From contig JAULJL010000039.1 in assembly GCA_030761205.1 (NCBI GenBank), positions 2,986,001 through 3,050,000 on the forward strand: 64,000 nt of DNA, read 5' to 3'. The notes under the pieces are model-generated. The model did no database searches and was not told the DNA's origin. It saw only the letters and a program-made list of their open reading frames with translations. The translations under genes and the position numbers were made by a program. The first letter of the stretch is position 1. Each line of letters begins with the position of its first letter. Origin of the DNA: Fremontodendron californicum (Eukaryota > Streptophyta > Magnoliopsida > Malvales > Malvaceae). Shown piece after piece: positions 58,125 to 64,000 of this stretch.

Positions 58125-59990
58125 TGTAGGCACCGAAATTTATTCAGTTTATTTATTTTATTTTTATTTTTAATTTTAATTATTATTTTATATTATTTTA
58201 AAAAAAGAAAAAAAGAGGAAAAATCAAAAGAAAAAAAGAAGAGAAAATCGAAAACGACAAAGAGAATTTGGATTGAACCCAAACTTTTCTTGAATTAGAG
58301 CTTCTTCCAGATTAATATCAAAAAAGGGTTTTTGGATTGGGATAGGATTTTATATCAAAGAAACCAAATCAGATTACAATTCTTCTAGTTTCCTTATAAA
58401 AAGAACCCTGAAGATTCAAGAAGAGAGGACATACATAAGGGATTTCGGGATTGTTAAAACTACTACCAAGAGTTTCGAAACTCAAAAGCAGTAGAATTTG
58501 GGGGTTTTTTTAATTTTCGAAAATTTGGAGATTTGGGGTTTTTTAGTGGTTGTTTTGTGAAATCAATAGGTGGAAATCGGGAATTAATTAGAAGGAGCTT
58601 AGGCCAGAGTTTGGTGGTTATCGAGTGGTCATCGGAGGAGATCGGGAGGGATAAAGTCACGAGCTTCAAACCTAGATCTAGGATTGCTTGTGTTGATTTA
58701 GACAAAACTAACTAGATTTCGGGGTTGGAGAGATCGAGAGGAAAATTTAGGATATTTTTTCTTATTTTTCTGAACAAGTTTGCGGTAGTCGGCGATGGTC
58801 AGCGATAACGACATACGACGACGGCGAAAATAGGGTGGTCAAAATCTGGGTTCATCTTTTGTTCTTGAGGATTGAGAGAAAATTTTGAAGAAGAAGAGTT
58901 TTTTCTTTTTATTTTTTATTTTTTAAAAGAGGTAAAAAAATTGGAATACAAAAAAAAATCTTTTTATATGAGCCAAACGGGTCGGACCACAAAGACCCGC
59001 GCGTTGGGTCTGATCCGTTTGGCTCACTTTTACTTCTCTTTTTTCTTAGCATTTTACTTGTATGTTTTAACTTCATTTATTATATGTTTTTTTTATTTGT
59101 TTAGTTTAATTGCATTTCATGTTATTTTTATTATTTTTATTTATAGTTTTTTTTTGGGACTAATATCATTTAATTTATTTTGTTGCAGGAATATTATTTT
59201 AAGACTAATCTGATTTGACTTGGATTTTATTATTTAAATTTGGCATGATTTATTCATTATTATTTAGAATTTGCATGATATTAGGAATATTTATTATTAT
59301 TATTATTTTAGATAGCATGATTTAGGTTTGGTTTTATTTTTTATTTTTATTTTAGATGGGCATGATTTAGGTTTATTATGATATTTAATTTTATTTTTTA
59401 GATATTGCATGATTAGGATTATTATGATATTTATTTTTATTTTTTAGATATTGCATGACTAGGATTATTATGATATTTATTTTTTAGATATTGCATGATT
59501 AGGATTATTATGATATATTTTTTTTTTATAGATATTGCATGATTTAGGATATGATTTTTTATGATTATTAGACTATTGCATGATTTTGGATTTTGATTTT
59601 AGATAATTTTGCATGCTTTAGGATTTTATATGGTATGATTTGGTGATATTAATTTTTTTTTTATTACTATTTTAGATTAGTTGGCATGATAAATACTTAG
59701 GTGAATTAATAAAGACCATTCAAATAAGACTAGTTTAGGGCAACATGTGATTGATGATGTGGTATTATCTTTAGATAGGCGTTGTGGGGGTGCTAGTCAT
59801 TTTCCACACGTAACCAAACTCCCGAACCTAGTTCTGAAACGTAGATCGAAACCTATTATTTTTAGGGTACCTTAGTCAAGCTTAGGATAACTTTAAAAAG
59901 GATAGATTCATATAGGTGACTAATCATACCTAGTTGGCGACTCCATGTTTGTGTCTAGCTTGCTGAATTCGCATTTGGTACTTTATGACA
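58125..59990 (+). mobile_element. Solo LTR, Tat-type (1866 bp)
   Basis: Starts TGTAGGCACC, ends CTTTATGACA, and is flanked by identical ATGTT at 58120-58124 and 59991-59995. The terminal block shared with the LTR at 10567-13727 is present (GTTGTGGGGGTGCTAG, then AATCATACCTA, then TTGGCGACTCCATGTTTG). A TATA-like TCCTTATAAAAAGAACCC is near 58390. Because no internal region remains, it arose by recombination between two LTRs. Open frames inside are not coding. Confidence 0.88.
59320..59640 (+). repeat. Degenerate tandem repeat in the solo LTR
   Basis: About six units of 45-60 bp built on TTTTTAGATATTGCATGATT, then AGGATTATTATGATA. Three central units are nearly identical. Confidence 0.8.
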
Positions 59991-59999
59991 ATGTTAAAA

Positions 60000-60530
60000 A
60001 ATCAAGTGGGGGCCAAGCCCCTGCCTGCCCCTTTATATTCGCCTCTGCCAGTTAGTTGGCTAATGGGAACAATGGCCTCGGGGGCGGGGGGGTGTTGTTT
60101 CAATTTGCGACACTTGTTAATTTCGAATCTGATACGATTATATGATACAGATATGATAGAAAAAATGACATAAAATACGTTACAAACATGAAACGGATAT
60201 ACGAATATGTCAAAATCCATATAATATAAATTATTAACGTGTCAAAATTTCACGATTATAACAAAAAAAATAATATGAATATAATACGAATACATGAATT
60301 ATGATCTCCCGGGTAAGTTGTTAAATGGTCAATAAATGCCAATTGGGTTTCTGATTTATTATTAGTTAATACTGTTGGTTGATGCGGGGAGTGTTAGAGA
60401 ACAGTATATTGAGGAATTGGTAAGCCCCGGGCAGGGCCATCAACTGATCACAATTGTGGTGTTTTCTTTCTTGGAGGAGGAGTTTATTATATACAAATTG
60501 TCTAGAAAGAAAGGGAATTTGATCATTATT
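60000..60530. other. Intergenic DNA with repeat remnants
   Basis: 60002-60055 matches the 'GGGGGCCAAGCCCC' repeat also seen near 14495. 60130-60310 is a weak TAGACCTGG-MITE-like stretch. No gene seen. Confidence 0.45.
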
Positions 60531-60538
60531 ATTGGACT

Positions 60539-60844
60539 TAGACTTGTTCATGGTCGTGTCGCGATTCAAATTTTTTTTTTACTTTTTTATTCAGATCCGA
60601 TCTTGAGCGGGCTTAGGTCGGTCTGTCAACCCGAATTTATTATTCATCTTATTTCAAAAATAAAAAAATTATTTTTTATATATTTTTATAATTAAAATTT
60701 TAAAAAATAATATTATTTTAATATATAAACAGTGATGCAAATCGAACCGAGCGATCCAGATTAATAAATATTCTTGTTCAAACCCGACTCAATATGGATC
60801 GAGTTTATCAGATCGAACGAACTGCCCGATCATGAACAGATCTA
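60539..60844. mobile_element. TAGACCTG MITE copy (306 bp)
   Basis: Starts TAGACTTGTTCATGG, ends CGATCATGAACAGATCTA. Flanks ATTGGACT (60531-60538) and ATTGGACC (60845-60852), 7/8 identical. Confidence 0.85.
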
Positions 60845-60852
60845 ATTGGACC

Positions 60853-62513
60853 CTACTTCTTTTCTTTTTTTATTTTTTTGGCCTCGTAATATTCTACCTC
60901 ATTATCATTATTAATGTTCTTGCCTCTCTTGGGAACACTTGCATTAATATTGCACACATGCATTCACTGTATAACAGCAATTTGCGGGCTGAATTTTGAT
61001 AGCTGTTTTGTTTGTGAGAGAGATATTGGTCAAAGACTCCTTGAAATGTCGTTTCATGCTACAGTTTATCCATCAGAAGAGTGTGTGTAATGCACTGTAG
61101 GAGGGCATTAGTGAATGCTGCAGATTTGAACATTCAACAGAGCTTGGTCGTGAATTTTATTGTGGATGCGATTGCGATATATCACGGATGTTATATTAAG
61201 ATTGTTATGGACATAAATTTAATAATATTTTAAAAAATTTAATAACGTTGTAGACATTATATGAATAAAAAACTAAAAAGTTAATCATTTGTTTTGAATT
61301 TTCCAAGCAATAGTATATGTTGCATCCATCAAAAATTACATCTCTCCAATAACCAAAGCAAAAAGGGTATCAAAAAGCTGATTTATTTGCAGGATGAAAA
61401 GCCTATCTCAGATACATTTGGAACAAAATATACTCACCTGTCATGTTATCCAGTGATGAATATCAGCTTTATGTAAATCCCTTGACTACCCATTTGTGAG
61501 ACCTGTGGAAGTGGGTGAAGGACTCATATGAGGATCTTAAAAGGAAAATTTGAATTATTAAAGCTACAACTGATCACAAAAGAAAACCCCACACCTATTA
61601 TCCATGCATGTATATTTTCATGTTCATCCCCTAAAAGTTAGAATTAGCAGAAGTGGTCATCTCTTGTTTCCGAAAAGCTTCACTATAATCATTTTTTTCT
61701 TCTTCTTTTTAACTTTAATTTATTCCCTTCAATAAACTATAGAGAATTGAACCCAAACAATATATATATATATATAAATCCAGGTTTTGTCAAAGGTCTA
61801 TCACTCAATCTTTCCAAGTAGCTAGGCTATGACATCACTGAGTTTCCTATTTATCATGTTTACTGCCTTCTTGTAATTCAGCCCTCTCTCACTTATGGTG
61901 GATGCTTTAGGATTTCCATGGTTCAAACTTCAAAGTGAGAGAAACAGAAGAATTATGATTAATTTCCATGGATAGAATGATATAATGGCATTATAAAAAA
62001 ACCCATAAATCCATCTCAGAATTCATGAAAGATTATTCAAAAAAACTAAAGAAGAATATATATATATGCTTTAAACGATTGACAGGGCGGCTCAGGAAAA
62101 ATAACTGCACTTTTTTTTTTTTTTTGGATAAGTAAAATAACTGCACTTTTCCTTGTGAAACATTTCATCATTATAAAACAAATAGATTTTCCTTCATCTT
62201 CTTTTCAATGAGTATATATATCATAGTTATCATCTAATGCATCAATATGCTTAATTTTCCAACAAGGGTCTTTGGTTTCAGCTTATGTTTTCCATTTTGG
62301 TGACTAATAGTTGAAGCAATATGATTATTCACCATGCCTAAGCTGAGGAGATTGAAAAGCACACTGCAAAGAGAAAGAAACCAGCGAAATGATCAATTGA
62401 AAGAGAAATGGATATACAAGAACTTAGCCTAACATGTATGTTAAGGATCCTACATTAATAAGGAAACCAAAGCCAAAAGGAGGAAAAAGGGGGCTTCTCC
62501 AAGTAAATTGATT

Positions 62514-62556
<43 letters not shown>
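60853..62556. other. Intergenic DNA downstream of the WIP gene
   Basis: No supported gene. A 40-bp (AT)n run is at 62516-62558. Low-complexity T-rich stretches elsewhere. Confidence 0.5.
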
Positions 62557-62560
<4 letters not shown>

Positions 62561-62564
62561 TTAA

Positions 62565-62746
62565 TTATGTTACTCGGACTCAGGTGTGAATGTCGGATAC
62601 GGGTATATTCAATTTTTTTTTTAAAATTTTCATGTATTTGGAGGATTCTTGAAAATTTATATTCTCGTACCCATGTTCAAATATACATCAGACATGAATA
62701 TCAGACACGAATACTTCAAAAAAAATAAAAAGTCCGAGCAGCATAG
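62565..62746 (+). mobile_element. CTATGTT MITE copy 4 (182 bp)
   Basis: Starts TTATGTTACTCGGACTCAGG, ends GTCCGAGCAGCATAG. Flanks ATTCTTAA (62557-62564) and ATTCTTAC (62747-62754), 7/8 identical. It lies about 100 bp past the WIP stop codon, so it may be in or near the 3' UTR. Confidence 0.85.
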
Positions 62747-62842
62747 ATTCTTACTTTGGAAGCTGGCAAATAAAGCTATGTAATTAGAGAGAATTAATTA
62801 ACCATTCCTTCATATATACCCTTTAGATTTTTTTTTTTTCCA

Positions 62843-63286
62843 TCACTGCGTGGACTCATTATCTTGCTCCACTTCAGATGCAAGCTCATCATCTTCTTCC
62901 AAGCCATCGATGGCATAACCTGCTGCTTCATGGCCATTCCCAAAAGCCTTTATGTGGTCTTTAAGAGATCTCTTATGCTTGAAATCGGAGCGGCAAATGC
63001 AGTACCAGAGCTTCCCACAGTTCTTCTCATGGGTTCTCCAATCTCCTCTCACAGCAAATGCTTTGCCACATTTTCTGCACATGAATGGCTTCATCCCATG
63101 CTTCCTCTTGTAATGTGTTTGCAAGGTTCTGAAATCTTTTAATGGCTTTGCTCTTGGATCATCAATGTTGTTCCTGCAACCTGGTGCACAACAATAGCAA
63201 GGAAGCCTTAGCATTCCTGTTGGTTGGCTTCCCCTTAGTGATTTTGGCCCTTTCCTATACTGAGATCCATGCCCCCACATATGCAT
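62843..63286 (-). CDS. WIP-type C2H2 zinc-finger transcription factor, last exon
   Basis: The exon begins after the acceptor TTCTGTGCAG at 63287 and encodes 147 residues starting MHMWGHGSQYRKGP. It carries the second half of finger 1 (the two His in MHMWGH), finger 2 (CYCCAPGC, then H...H), finger 3 (CRKCGKAFAVRGDWRTHEKNC) and finger 4 (CICRSDFKHKRSLKDHIKAFGNGH). This four-finger block is the near-invariant C-terminus of the plant WIP family (TT1, NTT and relatives). The acidic tail (EEDDELASEVEQDNES) points to the NTT/WIP2-like branch. These nuclear regulators act in organ and tissue patterning. The first exon, with the WIP motif and the Cys pair of finger 1, is not within the 714 bp to the right edge. 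Confidence 0.93.
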   Translation of the reverse strand: MHMWGHGSQYRKGPKSLRGSQPTGMLRLPCYCCAPGCRNNIDDPRAKPLKDFRTLQTHYKRKHGMKPFMCRKCGKAFAVRGDWRTHEKNCGKLWYCICRSDFKHKRSLKDHIKAFGNGHEAAGYAIDGLEEDDELASEVEQDNESTQ

Positions 63287-63951
63287 CTGCACAGAATTCA
63301 GTCACAGAAAAAAAAAAAAAAAATCAGTAGAAGCCAACAAAATTAAAACAGCCAAATTTATCTCTGCAATCACGACAAGACCAAAATCTTTGTAGTACAA
63401 TCAAGCATCTATTTGTACCTAACAAAAACAAACTAGAATTTAGAACCTTCAATACAATTTTTGGTGTATTTGGAAGAGTGAGTGTTTTTCTTCATAGAAC
63501 TCTACATTACATCGAATGAGTAAGTAACATTTATCTTGTAATACTGTTGATATGTCTCCGAAAAAACTGTCAATAATTATTGTCTTCTTGAAAAGGAAAT
63601 AAATTTTCTTCATGAAGGAAAAGAAATTCCTCAGCTCAACCACAATTGTGGATCCCATTTCTATGTTGAGGAGTGAAATTGAGGCAGCTTGTATGAGATT
63701 CTCCGTTTTAAAAGCTGGAGAACCGATGGGATTTTCATGTCTGCAATGCTTTGTTGTAAACTGAAGGTTCAGACAGATAAATTTGTTACTTTGTTAAGAA
63801 CATCCAAGTTCTGAAAAAGCTGCAAAATTTCAGTTGTAAGCTGCCTGCCTGACAATGAGTAAAGCACAAACTTCAAAGTACCAAAGGTATAAGGAACGTT
63901 GCCTGTGTTGTTCAATCACGAAACCCACAAGCCATGCAACAAAAAAAATGA

Positions 63952-63982
<31 letters not shown>

Positions 63983-64000
63983 GAACCCAAAAATATACGT
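63287..64000 (-). other. Partial intron of the WIP gene
   Basis: Sequence upstream of the last exon on the minus strand. It has no WIP-family coding block, so it is read as intron continuing past the window. A 35-bp A-rich run lies at about 63942-63976. Confidence 0.6.

Noticed and set aside
58463..59213. Frames inside the solo LTR
   Set aside because: No domain resemblance and skewed composition; the segment has proven LTR boundaries.
62864..63330. Plus-strand frames over the zinc-finger exon
   Set aside because: Antisense to the WIP finger codons, which are strongly family-specific.

Overview
This window looks like nuclear DNA from a core eudicot plant, possibly a rosid. It is AT-rich, full of nested transposable elements, and sparse in genes. 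The plant assignment rests on an LRR receptor-like pseudokinase of the Arabidopsis At5g06940 type, an A20/AN1 stress-associated zinc-finger gene, two arabinogalactan-peptide genes, a WIP-type C2H2 zinc-finger gene, and Tat/Ogre-like and Athila-like Ty3/gypsy, Ty1/copia, plant L1-type LINE, TRIM and hAT-type MITE sequences. I cannot name the species.

Layout. 1-13727 is one nest of LTR retrotransposons. An Athila-like element on the minus strand (5' LTR 3444-4936, tRNA-Asp primer site, one long gag-protease frame fused to an integrase C-terminus, and a second open frame with a basic cysteine cluster running off the left edge) sits inside the reverse-transcriptase region of a decayed plus-strand Tat/Ogre-like element. 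The remaining pol, tandem-repeat 3' UTR, polypurine tract and 3.2-kb LTR of that older element follow. A Harbinger/Tourist-like AT-rich element is inserted in the tandem repeats. 13930-14670 is a decayed RNase H-like fragment.

15.7-19.6 kb holds the LRR pseudokinase gene (minus strand, two exons). 21.5-23.05 kb is a 1.5-kb fold-back of long inverted arms. 23-32 kb is repeat-rich intergenic DNA with a probable solo LTR. 32.5-35 kb is the A20/AN1 gene with two upstream 5' UTR exons and a 338-bp TRIM in its leader intron. 36.4 and 43.1 kb carry two short arabinogalactan-peptide genes on opposite strands, with copia fragments between them. 44-52 kb is MITE- and TRIM-rich. 52.47-57.82 kb is a nearly full-length but broken LINE, split by a MITE. 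58.1-60.0 kb is a solo LTR with a perfect 5-bp target duplication. 62.8-63.3 kb is the last exon of a WIP zinc-finger gene whose first exon lies beyond the right edge.

The host genes show no functional clustering; they are ordinary single genes separated by transposons. The most unusual items are the small basic Cys-cluster frame of the Athila-like element, which resembles the cysteine-rich nucleic-acid-binding proteins of some plant RNA viruses, the in-frame gag-protease-integrase-tail fusion next to it, the fold-back at 21.5 kb, the Tat 3' UTR tandem repeats, and a large family of hAT-type MITEs whose 8-bp target duplications can be read directly.
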